From assembly GCF_003387075.1 (NCBI RefSeq), contig NZ_QUMQ01000001.1, forward strand, positions 3,038,001-3,102,000: DNA of 64,000 nt, given 5' to 3'. Positions 16,943-23,992 of the stretch are shown here, piece after piece. The stretch comes from Asanoa ferruginea (GTDB lineage Bacteria > Actinomycetota > Actinomycetes > Mycobacteriales > Micromonosporaceae). Made by a program: the position numbers and the translations under genes. Each line of letters opens with the position of its first letter. Within the stretch, counting starts at the first letter, position 1. The notes under the pieces were generated by a model. The model did not search any database. It worked only from the letters and a program-made list of their open reading frames with translations, and was not told where the DNA came from.

Positions 16943-18213
16943 ATCTCGTAGCGGTTGTCGATGATCTGGCGGTCGGTGACCTCGCTCAAGGGCGCCCAGG
17001 TTTCGTAGATGCCGCGTTCGTAGCACTGGGCCGCCAGTCGGGCGACCGCCTCCGGGTCCGGGCGGCACAACCGCAGCCGCAGCCAGCCTGATTCCTGGCG
17101 TAGGACCAGGCAGGGTGCGTCGCGCCAGCGGCCGTATTCGTTGCGGCGGACCAGCGTTTCCACCGGATAGCGCGCGGCGCGGGTCATTGCCAGCACGCGG
17201 AACTCGCCCGGCGGGTCCGCGACCGCGACGCATTCCTCGCCTCGGTAGGTGCCGACCAGGTGCACTGCCGACTGCTGGTCGCCGATCTGCACATACTCCT
17301 GGTCCGGTGGGATGCCGGGCAGTTCGGCGAGCAGTGGGCGCCAGCGCGGGCCGGCCATCCGGAGCCAGCCCCGCTGCTCCGGCTGGAACGAGTAGAGGAT
17401 CGCCTCGTCGCCGTCGGCCGTGTAGGCGACCAGGGTCGCGTTCGCCGGCATCGGGAGGTCGGTGAAGTTGCTGGTCACGAACTCCGGGATGACGTGCCGG
17501 CCGCTCGGTGCGAAGCCCGTGCCCAGCACCGGTGCGCCCATCCGGTCGTGTGCCGGCATGCTGACCAGGCCCGGATAGCGGTCGTAGGACGGCAGGTCGA
17601 AGTCGGACGGATCCACCGCCCGCCAGCGCAGCGCGAACGCCACATCCTCCGGGTCGCGGCCGTCGTCGGCCTCGGTGCGCAGCAGGGTCAGGTCGGCGGG
17701 GGTACGCAGGTGCGCCACGTCGTACTCGCGGTAACAGAAGCCCTGCGGCAGGCGGCCCCGCAGGTAGGCCGCGACCTGGCTGCCCGACAGGTGCTTGACC
17801 ATCCGGGTGCCGCGCCGGATGTGCGCGCTGGCCCGCAGCGCGACCAGGATCGGGTCGTTCGCCGACGCCGGCTGCTGGCTGCGGCTGTGCACCTCGCGCC
17901 AGCCGATCGCCCGGCTCAGCGGCAGGGTCATCGGGTCGTCGGGCTCTTCCGCGCCGTCGTGGTGCACCCGGTCGGGGTGGTGCGGGTCGGCGGGCCGGCC
18001 GTTGACCGCGGTGATCTCGGTGACGTGGGTGAAGCGGTGGAAGGGGTAGCGCTGGCCGGGCCGGGGGTCGCGCTCGAATCCGTCGCCGGGCTCGGCGCTG
18101 AACAACTCATAGGCGGCGCCGCGGGCGATCTCGACAGCCGGGTAGGTGACGTCGCCGAGGGTGACGCGCAGATCGGTTGGGGAGCCCGTGCGCTCCTGAG
18201 GGGTGACCGCCAC
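16939..18213 (-). CDS. Conserved hypothetical protein (424 residues)
   Basis: Not a family I recognise. It is a soluble protein without signal peptide or membrane segment, rich in Arg, Asp, Pro and aromatic residues. Two segments resemble each other in composition: HLSGSQVAAYLRGRLPQGFCYREYDVAHLRTPADL in the centre (about 145-180) and the C-terminal AARYPVETLVRRNEYGRWRDAPCLVL. The first 25 residues, DLRVTLGDVTYPAVEIARGAAYELFS, look like a beta-rich start. It begins at GTG 18213 and is divergent from tatD, sharing about 110 bp of intergenic DNA. Good third-position G+C bias over the entire length supports coding. Confidence 0.65.
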   Translation of the reverse strand: MAVTPQERTGSPTDLRVTLGDVTYPAVEIARGAAYELFSAEPGDGFERDPRPGQRYPFHRFTHVTEITAVNGRPADPHHPDRVHHDGAEEPDDPMTLPLSRAIGWREVHSRSQQPASANDPILVALRASAHIRRGTRMVKHLSGSQVAAYLRGRLPQGFCYREYDVAHLRTPADLTLLRTEADDGRDPEDVAFALRWRAVDPSDFDLPSYDRYPGLVSMPAHDRMGAPVLGTGFAPSGRHVIPEFVTSNFTDLPMPANATLVAYTADGDEAILYSFQPEQRGWLRMAGPRWRPLLAELPGIPPDQEYVQIGDQQSAVHLVGTYRGEECVAVADPPGEFRVLAMTRAARYPVETLVRRNEYGRWRDAPCLVLRQESGWLRLRLCRPDPEAVARLAAQCYERGIYETWAPLSEVTDRQIIDNRYEI

Positions 18214-18322
18214 CCGGCAGACCCTAGGTGCGCCGCGTGTGCCGGCAGTGAACAGTTCGTGAACTTCCCCTGCTCGGCGGTGCGCGCTATGTCACTGCCG
18301 CCATATGTGATGCTGGCCAGCG

Positions 18323-19216
18323 ATGACCGAGCAACCGAACGAGTCGCGCCAGCAGCGCGCCGCACGCCGCGCCGGCGAGTTTCCGGCACCACCGCTCCCG
18401 CTGGCGGTGCCGGTGGCCGACAGCCATACGCACATCGACATCACCGTGTCGGAGGCGAGCGGCGGCGGGCGTGACGTGTTCGGGCCCGATCCGGTGTCCG
18501 GCGCGATCGCCGCGGCCGCCAACGCCGGCGTCGACCGGCTCGTCCAGGTCGGCGTCGACGTCGAGTCGTCGCGCTGGGGGCTGGCCAAGGCCCGCGAGCA
18601 CTCCGCCGTCGTGGCGACCGTCGCGCTGCACCCCAACGAGGCGCCGCGGCTGCCCAACCTCGACGAGGCGTTGCGGATCATCGAAGGGCTGGCCGCCGAC
18701 GAGCGGGTGCGCGGGATCGGCGAGACCGGCCTCGACACGTTCCGCACCGGCGCCGAGGGGCGGCCGGCCCAGGAGGCCAGCTTCCGGGCGCACATCGCGA
18801 TCGCTAAGCGCTACGGCAAGGCCCTGGTGATCCACGACCGGGACGCGCACGCCGACGTGCTGCGGGTGCTCGACGAGGAGGGCGCACCGGACACGGTGGT
18901 GCTGCACTGCTTCTCGGGTGACGAGCAATTCGCGACCGAGTGTGTACGCCGCGGCTATCTGCTCTCCTTCGCCGGCACCGTGACCTTCGGCAGCGCGACC
19001 GCGTTGCGCGCCGCGGCCGTGGTCACCCCGCCCGACCAGATGCTCGTCGAGACCGACGCCCCCTACCTGACCCCGGTGCCCTACCGCGGGCGGCCGAACG
19101 CGTCGTATCTGATCCCGCTGACCGTGCGGGCGCTGGCCGAGGCCAAGGGCGTCGACGTCGACGAGCTGTGCACGGCGATCTCCGGTGCCACCGAACGTGC
19201 GTTCGGTCACTGGTAG
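18323..19216 (+). CDS. tatD: TatD-family metal-dependent deoxyribonuclease
   Basis: A 297-residue amidohydrolase-fold nuclease. Family motifs are ADSHTHID (the first metal-binding His pair, after a basic N-terminal extension of about 30 residues), the GETGLD bridging glutamate, the IHDRDA His, LHCFSGD, and ETDAPYLTPVPYRGRPN with the final metal-binding Asp. TatD enzymes have 3'-5' exonuclease and DNA-repair-type activities. The gene occupies the conserved metG-tatD position; in mycobacteria rpfB then rsmA follow, but here a MarR-controlled cargo intervenes. The ATG start is preceded by a short AT-richer divergent promoter region. Confidence 0.93.
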   Translation: MTEQPNESRQQRAARRAGEFPAPPLPLAVPVADSHTHIDITVSEASGGGRDVFGPDPVSGAIAAAANAGVDRLVQVGVDVESSRWGLAKAREHSAVVATVALHPNEAPRLPNLDEALRIIEGLAADERVRGIGETGLDTFRTGAEGRPAQEASFRAHIAIAKRYGKALVIHDRDAHADVLRVLDEEGAPDTVVLHCFSGDEQFATECVRRGYLLSFAGTVTFGSATALRAAAVVTPPDQMLVETDAPYLTPVPYRGRPNASYLIPLTVRALAEAKGVDVDELCTAISGATERAFGHW

Positions 19217-19245
19217 CCAGTTAAAACTGGACAGTTTCAACTGTC
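19217..19245. promoter_or_regulatory. Two adjacent palindromic operators for MarR (19264 gene)
   Basis: CCAGTT-AA-AACTGG (19217-19230) and GACAGTT-TC-AACTGTC (19230-19245) are both inverted repeats with the shared core CAGTT-N2-AACTG, centred 14 bp apart. They lie immediately upstream of, and overlap, the likely promoter of the MarR-MFS-isochorismatase operon. This is the typical arrangement for MarR autorepression. The first site begins right after the tatD stop codon. Confidence 0.8.
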
Positions 19246-19257
19246 GAATTCTACGGT
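19228..19257 (+). promoter_or_regulatory. Probable promoter of the MarR operon, leaderless transcript
   Basis: TGGACA (19228-19233) and TACGGT (19252-19257) are separated by 18 bp and resemble actinobacterial -35 and TANNNT -10 elements. The expected transcription start, about 7 nt past the -10, falls on the A of the ATG at 19264. There is no Shine-Dalgarno sequence before that ATG, so the mRNA is probably leaderless. The operators overlap the -35 and spacer. Confidence 0.5.
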
Positions 19258-19263
19258 CGGCAC

Positions 19264-19692
19264 ATGCCTGAGGAGTCGGCCGTGCGCGCTGCCCGCGAAC
19301 TGCGCGTCGTGGTCGGCCGCTTGCGCCGCCGGCTGCGCGCGCTACCCGGCTCCGGCGCGCTGACTCCCTCGCAGACCTCGCTGCTCACCCGGCTCGGCAA
19401 GGAAGGCCCGGCGTCGGCGAGCGTGCTCGCGGCCGCCGAAGGGGTCCGGCCGCAGTCGGTGGCGACCCTGCTCGCGGCGCTCGACGAGCGGGGCTTGATC
19501 GACCGCCGCCCGGACCCGGTCGACGGCCGGCGCCAGGTCATCTCGCTCAGCGCGGCCGGCCGGCAAATGTTCGAGTCCGACAGCCGGGCCCGCGAGGAGT
19601 GGCTGGCCCGGTCGTTCGAGGACCGGTTCACCGAGGCCGAACGCCAGACCGTGGTCGCGGCGCTCGCGCTGCTCGACAGGCTGGCGGAGTGA
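19264..19692 (+). CDS. MarR-family transcriptional regulator
   Basis: A 142-residue winged-helix regulator. The DNA-binding part is LTPSQTSLLTRLGKEGPASASVLAAAEGVRPQSVATLLAAL, with the wing in RRPDPVDGRRQVISLSAAG (about 80-98), which has the DxR-x5-L wing signature typical of MarR. Two palindromes directly upstream imply autoregulation. Its stop overlaps the start of an MFS transporter gene (GTGA), so it is the first cistron of a three-gene operon with the transporter and an isochorismatase-like hydrolase. By analogy with other MarR-MFS pairs, a small aromatic or phenolic ligand is likely to be the inducer; the ligand is not known. Confidence 0.9.
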   Translation: MPEESAVRAARELRVVVGRLRRRLRALPGSGALTPSQTSLLTRLGKEGPASASVLAAAEGVRPQSVATLLAALDERGLIDRRPDPVDGRRQVISLSAAGRQMFESDSRAREEWLARSFEDRFTEAERQTVVAALALLDRLAE

Positions 19693-21053
19693 CCACGGCC
19701 GCCGTCACGCCCGCGGCACCACCGGCCGCCCGGTTCGACCGCCGGCTGATCGCGCCGATGATCCTCGGCTCCGTCCTCAACCCGATCAACTCGTCGATGA
19801 TCGCGGTGGCGCTGATCCCGATCGGCATCGCGCTCGGCGCGCCACCCTCCGACACCGCCTGGCTGGTCTCCGGTCTCTACCTGGCCACCGCGGTCGGGCA
19901 GCCGGTGGTCGGCCGGCTGGTCGACACCTACGGCCCGCGCCGGCTCTACCTGATCGGCGGCGTGCTGGTCGGCGCCGCCGGGCTGGTCGGCACGTTCTCG
20001 CCCGACCTGTGGGTGCTGGTGATCGCCCGGGTGCTGCTCGGCCTCGGCACCTGCGCCGGCTACCCGGCCGCGATGTATCTCATCCGCCGGTCCGGCGCGG
20101 AAAGCCCGGCCGGCGTGCTGACCGCGCTCGCCGTCTCGGCCCAGACCATCTCGGTGGTCGGGCCTACGCTCGGCGGCCTCCTGATCGGCGTCGGCGGCTG
20201 GCGCACGATCTTCGCGGTCAACATCCCGCTCGCCGTCGCCTGCCTGGTGCTCGGCGCCCGCCGGTTGCCGCGCACCCCGCTGCCGGCCACCCGGGCGCGG
20301 GTCGACCTGCTGGGCATCGCGCTGTTCACGGTGCTGCTCACCACGCTGCTGCTGGTGCTGATGCGGCCGGCGCACTGGTATCTGCTGCCGATCACCGTGC
20401 TCGCCGGCGCCGCTCTTGCCGTCCGCGAACTCCGTACCCCCGAACCGTTTTGGGATCTGCGGGTGTTCGGCGGCAACCTGCCGCTGCTCGCGACCTACGG
20501 GCGCAACCTGCTGAGCTACGTCATCGCGTACGGCTTCATCTACGGCTTCACCCAGTGGCTGGAGGCCGGCCGCGGGTTGAGCGCGTCGGTGACCGGCCTG
20601 GTGCTGCTGCCCACGTTCGTGGCCGCCATGGTGGTCTCGACGCTGACCGGCCGGCGGGCCGCGGTGCGCGGCAAGCTCGTGGTGGGCAGTCTCGTGCAGG
20701 TGGCCGGCGCGCTCCTGCTGCTGACCGCCGGCCCGCACAGCGGCGTCCTGCTGCTCGGCGCGGTCGCGCTGGTTGCCGGCGTGCCGCAGGGGCTCAACGG
20801 CCTGGCCAACCAGAGCGCGCTCTACCACCAGGCCGACCCGGCCCGGATCGGTGCCGCGGCCGGGCTGCTGCGCACGTTCATGTATCTCGGCGCGATCGTC
20901 GCCGCGGCCGCCAACGGTGCGTTCTTCGCACACGGCGCCGACACCACGGGGCTGCACCGGCTGGCCCTGTTCCTGCTCGTCGTCGCCGCGCTGTTGCTCG
21001 CGGCGACGGTCGCCGACCGCTCACTCGGTCGGGTCGGCACGAAGAAAGGTTGA
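19689..21053 (+). CDS. MFS drug/solute efflux transporter (14-helix type likely)
   Basis: A 454-residue major facilitator. Motif A-like GRLVDTYGPRRLYL lies between helices 2 and 3, and hydrophobic segments run throughout, with LGIALFTVLLTTLLLVLMRP marking the central region. The length and the extra central helices fit the DHA2 (EmrB/QacA-like) drug:H+ antiporter group. The GTG at 19689 overlaps the marR stop, which fixes the start. The product is expected in the plasma membrane, exporting a compound sensed by the adjacent MarR. The isochorismatase-like gene follows after 5 bp. Confidence 0.88.
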   Translation: MTTAAVTPAAPPAARFDRRLIAPMILGSVLNPINSSMIAVALIPIGIALGAPPSDTAWLVSGLYLATAVGQPVVGRLVDTYGPRRLYLIGGVLVGAAGLVGTFSPDLWVLVIARVLLGLGTCAGYPAAMYLIRRSGAESPAGVLTALAVSAQTISVVGPTLGGLLIGVGGWRTIFAVNIPLAVACLVLGARRLPRTPLPATRARVDLLGIALFTVLLTTLLLVLMRPAHWYLLPITVLAGAALAVRELRTPEPFWDLRVFGGNLPLLATYGRNLLSYVIAYGFIYGFTQWLEAGRGLSASVTGLVLLPTFVAAMVVSTLTGRRAAVRGKLVVGSLVQVAGALLLLTAGPHSGVLLLGAVALVAGVPQGLNGLANQSALYHQADPARIGAAAGLLRTFMYLGAIVAAAANGAFFAHGADTTGLHRLALFLLVVAALLLAATVADRSLGRVGTKKG

Positions 21054-21058
21054 CCATC

Positions 21059-21637
21059 ATGACACTGACCACTTTGGACACCCGCAGCGCGCTCGTCGTC
21101 ATCGACCTGCAGCAGGGTGTCGCCGCGATGCAGACGGTGCCGCACGCGGCCGGCGACGTGCTGGCGCGTTCGGCGGCGCTGGCCGACGCGTTCCGCGCGC
21201 ACCAGCTTCCGGTCGTGCGGGTGCGGGTCTCGTTCGCACCGGACTTCGCCGACGCCGCGCCGGGTCGCACCGAGGCCACCGGCCGGGCCGCCGCCGGCAT
21301 GCCGGCCGACTGGGACCGGCTGGTCGACGAGCGCCCCGGCGACCTGGTGGTCACCAAGCACAACTGGTCGGCGTTCTACGGCACCGACCTCGACCTCCAG
21401 CTCCGCCGGCGCGGGATCACCCAGCTGGTGCTGACCGGCATCGCGACCAGCATCGGCGTCGAGTCAACGGCTCGTTCGGCGTACGAGCACGGCTACAACG
21501 TCACCCTCGCGGTCGACGCGATGGGCGACGCCCAGGAGGAAGCACACCGCAACAGCGTGGAACGGATCTTCCCGCGGCTGGGGGAGACCGGCACGGCGGC
21601 GGAGATCGCCGAACTCCTGGAGAAGACGCGCGGTTAG
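21059..21637 (+). CDS. Isochorismatase-like hydrolase lacking the usual nucleophilic Cys
   Basis: A 192-residue alpha/beta hydrolase of the isochorismatase/cysteine-hydrolase superfamily. The catalytic Asp is in VVIDLQQG (about residue 16) and the catalytic Lys in VTKHNWSAF. At the position of the usual Cys, in the block [21 protein letters not shown], there is Gly (SIGVE instead of the common xxCVE). Family members with Cys hydrolyse amides such as nicotinamide and N-carbamoyl compounds, whereas true isochorismatases that cleave vinyl ethers lack the Cys, so this enzyme probably does not work by Cys attack. It is the third gene of the MarR operon and overlaps the VOC gene tail-to-tail by 4 nt. 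Confidence 0.85.
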   Translation: MTLTTLDTRSALVVIDLQQGVAAMQTVPHAAGDVLARSAALADAFRAHQLPVVRVRVSFAPDFADAAPGRTEATGRAAAGMPADWDRLVDERPGDLVVTKHNWSAFYGTDLDLQLRRRGITQLVLTGIATSIGVESTARSAYEHGYNVTLAVDAMGDAQEEAHRNSVERIFPRLGETGTAAEIAELLEKTRG

Positions 21638-22005
21638 CGGTCTGACAAAACGGATAGGACGTTGCCGGCCGGGTCGGTGAACCAGGCGATGTCGGGGCCG
21701 TTGCCGCGCACGATGCCCTTCTCGTCGTGTGGCATGCCCTCGTAGCGCTCGAACGTGATGCCCCGGCCGGCCAGGTCGTCGACGGCCGACACGATGTCGG
21801 CGACCGGGAAGTTGAGGATCGTGAACGAGGCCGGCTGGTGGTTGGCCTTGGGGTAGACGAGCACCTCGGCACCGGCGCCGATGTCGATCATCAGCATCCC
21901 GTTGAGCTCGGAGACCGGCAGCCCGAGCGTGTCACCGTAGAACCGCTTGGCGGCCGGGATGTCGTCGACCGAGAAACCGCTGAACGGCCGGGTGGGCTTG
22001 AACAT
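21634..22005 (-). CDS. VOC superfamily (glyoxalase/bleomycin-resistance fold) protein
   Basis: A 123-residue single-domain vicinal-oxygen-chelate protein built from two beta-alpha-beta3 modules. [22 protein letters not shown] at the N-terminus is the usual first module, and [16 protein letters not shown] ends the second, where the metal-binding Glu is normally located in 'DPxGNxxxL'; here Asn and Leu occupy that segment and a complete metal triad is not obvious. Function could be small-molecule binding or resistance rather than glyoxalase activity. It is encoded on the strand opposite the MarR operon, with a clear GGAGGCGACC ribosome-binding region before the ATG at 22005. Confidence 0.82.
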   Translation of the reverse strand: MFKPTRPFSGFSVDDIPAAKRFYGDTLGLPVSELNGMLMIDIGAGAEVLVYPKANHQPASFTILNFPVADIVSAVDDLAGRGITFERYEGMPHDEKGIVRGNGPDIAWFTDPAGNVLSVLSDR

Positions 22006-22053
22006 CGTTGGTCGCCTCCGTTGGCTCGGGTCATCACCCCGATCGTCACACGC

Positions 22054-22410
22054 TCAGCCGGGGCGCGCAGCCTCTCTCACCCGGTAGGAGCGGCAGCCCA
22101 GCCGCCGCCCGAACTCGGCCAACCGGGCGTCGAACCCTCCCTGCGCGGCCCGCAACGGCTCGCGGGCCACGAACCGGACCGCCCACCGACCCTTCTCCGC
22201 CACGTTGAAGATCCGTTGGACGATCCGGGTCCGCCCCGGGCCGTCGGCGTGCAGCGCCGTCTCCGACCGGAACCACCAGTCGCCCTGCATCACGATCGTG
22301 CGGGCGGCCCGGTCGACGCTCGCACCGGGCTGCTCGACCAGCGCGACCTCGGCGACCCGGTCGATCGGTGCCTCGACGACGCCTTCCAGGGTGAGCAGCA
22401 ACCGTCCCAT
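22054..22410 (-). CDS. SRPBCC/START-like small protein
   Basis: A 118-residue protein beginning GRLLLTLEGVVEAPIDRVAEVAL, the typical N-terminal strand and first helix of polyketide cyclase/SRPBCC folds, followed by antiparallel beta segments (TIVMQGDWWFRSETAL, GRTRIVQRIFNVAE) and a C-terminal helix (GFDARLAEFGRRL). The fold assignment is by pattern only. It is divergent from the second marR gene and shares its double operator, so it is probably the regulated target. Ligand or substrate is unknown. Confidence 0.6.
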   Translation of the reverse strand: MGRLLLTLEGVVEAPIDRVAEVALVEQPGASVDRAARTIVMQGDWWFRSETALHADGPGRTRIVQRIFNVAEKGRWAVRFVAREPLRAAQGGFDARLAEFGRRLGCRSYRVREAARPG

Positions 22411-22420
22411 GGTCTATTAT

Positions 22421-22449
22421 CTTGACCGCCAAGCATCTTGATAGTCAAG
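22421..22449. promoter_or_regulatory. Two CTTG-N5-CAAG operators between SRPBCC and MarR genes
   Basis: CTTGACCGCCAAG (22421-22433) and CTTGATAGTCAAG (22437-22449) share 4-5 bp arms and a 5-bp (effectively 3-bp in the second) spacer, centred 16 bp apart in the divergent gap. Both are preceded by AT. The pattern is typical of MarR-family binding sites and covers the region where both divergent promoters must lie. Confidence 0.75.
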
Positions 22450-22457
22450 AGGTCAGC

Positions 22458-22913
22458 GTGAGTTGGGATCAGGCGGCCGCCGCACTGACGGCGGCGGTGC
22501 GGGAAAACCAGCGGGCGACCGAGGCGTTCGACGCGGCCGTCGCGGAGCGGCTCGGCGTCAACCGCACCGACGGCGCCTGCCTCGACGTGCTCGACCAGCT
22601 CGGCGGCGCGGCCACGGCCGGTGAGCTGGCCGCCGCGCTGCGCCTCACCAGCGGCTCGACCACGACGATGATCGACCGGCTGACCCGCAGGGGGTACGTG
22701 ACGCGGGTGCCCGATCCGGCCGACCGGCGGCGGGTCGTGGTCACCCTGACGCCGGCCGCCCGGGAGCGGATCGGCGAGATCTTCGGCCCGGTCGCGGCGG
22801 CCGGCGCGGAGGTCTTCCGGCCCTACTCGGCGGCCCAGCTCGACCTGGTCCGCGAGCTGCTCACCGCCGCGACCGCGGCGCTGACGGCCCAGATCGACCG
22901 GCTCGGCCGGTGA
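22458..22913 (+). CDS. MarR-family transcriptional regulator
   Basis: A 151-residue MarR protein. The winged helix spans [61 protein letters not shown], with the recognition helix around [12 protein letters not shown] and the wing [10 protein letters not shown]. The GTG at 22458 is preferred to an upstream TTG at 22422, because AGAGG lies 6 nt upstream and the TTG would start inside the operator. Its stop overlaps the GTG of rsmA, so the regulator and the rRNA methyltransferase are translationally coupled. This is an unusual link between a ligand-responsive regulator and a housekeeping gene. Confidence 0.88.
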   Translation: MSWDQAAAALTAAVRENQRATEAFDAAVAERLGVNRTDGACLDVLDQLGGAATAGELAAALRLTSGSTTTMIDRLTRRGYVTRVPDPADRRRVVVTLTPAARERIGEIFGPVAAAGAEVFRPYSAAQLDLVRELLTAATAALTAQIDRLGR

Positions 22914-23794
22914 CTCGTAGGCTCGGCGCCGTGACCGAACTGCTGGGGCCGGCCGAGATCCGGGTGCTTGCGAGCCGGCTCGGGGTGGCGCCGACCAAGC
23001 GGCTCGGGCAGAACTTCGTGCACGACCCCAACACCGTGCGGCGGATCGTCGCGACCGCCGGGCTCGCGGCCGACGAGGTGGTCCTGGAGGTCGGGCCCGG
23101 GTTGGGTTCGCTGACCCTCGGGCTGCTCGCGGCCGGCGCCCGGGTGCAGGCCGTCGAGATCGACCCGGTGCTGGCCGGCGCGCTGGAGCAGACCGCTCGC
23201 GACCGCGGTGCCCCGGAAGGGCGGCTCACCGTGCACGCCGCCGACGCCCTGCGGATCACCGCAGCCGAGTTGCGGCCCGCGCCGACCGCGCTGGTCGCCA
23301 ACCTGCCCTACAACGTGGCCGTGCCGGTCGTGCTGAACCTGCTCGCCGAGCTGCCGACCCTGCGGCACGGGCTGGTCATGGTGCAGAAAGAGGTCGCCGA
23401 CCGGTTGACCGCTACGCCGGGCGGCAAGGTCTACGGGATCCCCTCGGTCAAGCTGGCCTGGTATGCCGCCGCCCGCCCCGCCGGCCGGGTGCCGCCGAGC
23501 GTGTTCTGGCCGGTGCCCAACGTCGACTCCGGCCTGGTCGGGTTCACCCGACGGGAGCCGCCGCGGGCCGACGTACCCCGGGCGGATGTTTTTCGGGTTG
23601 TCGATGCCGCGTTCGCGCAGCGTCGCAAGACCCTGCGCGCGGCCCTCGCCGGTTGGGCCGGCGGTCCGGAGCGTGCGGCGCAGGTGCTGGTCGCCGCCGG
23701 TGTCGATCCGGGCGCCCGCGGCGAGTCGCTGGCCGTGGGCGCGTTCGCCGACATCGCGGCGGCGGCCAACGTGACCGCACACCGCTCCGAGTAG
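22910..23794 (+). CDS. rsmA: 16S rRNA (adenine(1518)-N6/adenine(1519)-N6)-dimethyltransferase
   Basis: KsgA/RsmA dimethylates A1518 and A1519 in the 3'-terminal 16S helix. The 294-residue protein has the signature [15 protein letters not shown] (residues 32-46), the SAM-binding [12 protein letters not shown] (58-69), VEIDP, and catalytic NLPYNV (131-136), then the C-terminal domain with [12 protein letters not shown] and FAQRRKTLR. The GTG at 22910 overlaps the marR stop; GTG 22931 (VTELLGP) is an alternative start giving 287 residues. It keeps the conserved order tatD - rsmA - ispE, although rpfB is not between tatD and rsmA. A MITE-like element follows directly. Confidence 0.94.
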   Translation: MTRRLGAVTELLGPAEIRVLASRLGVAPTKRLGQNFVHDPNTVRRIVATAGLAADEVVLEVGPGLGSLTLGLLAAGARVQAVEIDPVLAGALEQTARDRGAPEGRLTVHAADALRITAAELRPAPTALVANLPYNVAVPVVLNLLAELPTLRHGLVMVQKEVADRLTATPGGKVYGIPSVKLAWYAAARPAGRVPPSVFWPVPNVDSGLVGFTRREPPRADVPRADVFRVVDAAFAQRRKTLRAALAGWAGGPERAAQVLVAAGVDPGARGESLAVGAFADIAAAANVTAHRSE

Positions 23795-23810
23795 GCTGAT
23801 TCCCGTGCTA

Positions 23811-23975
23811 AGGGGCTGTCTTGAAGTGGATGACCGGGCTGCGGCGGACCCAGCCGCCGCCTGGAACCACGCCGGTCACGACCGGATACAACACCGGTAT
23901 CCGGCCGCGCCCGGCGCGGCCCCAGCCGACGGCTGGGCCTCGCCTCGCTCCGGCCCCCACTCCAAGACAGCCCCT
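23811..23975. mobile_element. MITE-like element with 19-bp terminal inverted repeats
   Basis: Left end AGGGGCTGTCTTGAAGTGG (23811-23829) and right end CCACTCCAAGACAGCCCCT (23957-23975) are inverted repeats with one mismatch in 19. The 165-bp element has no coding capacity; inside it a smaller inverted repeat CCGGATAC/GTATCCGG (about 23883-23904) can form a hairpin. CTA occurs at both outer junctions (23808-23810 and 23974-23976, partly overlapping the repeat end), compatible with a short target duplication of the YTAR type known for IS5-like elements. It fills nearly all of the rsmA-ispE gap. Transposase family assignment is inference. Confidence 0.75.
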
Positions 23976-23992
23976 AGCCAGGACATCCCTTC

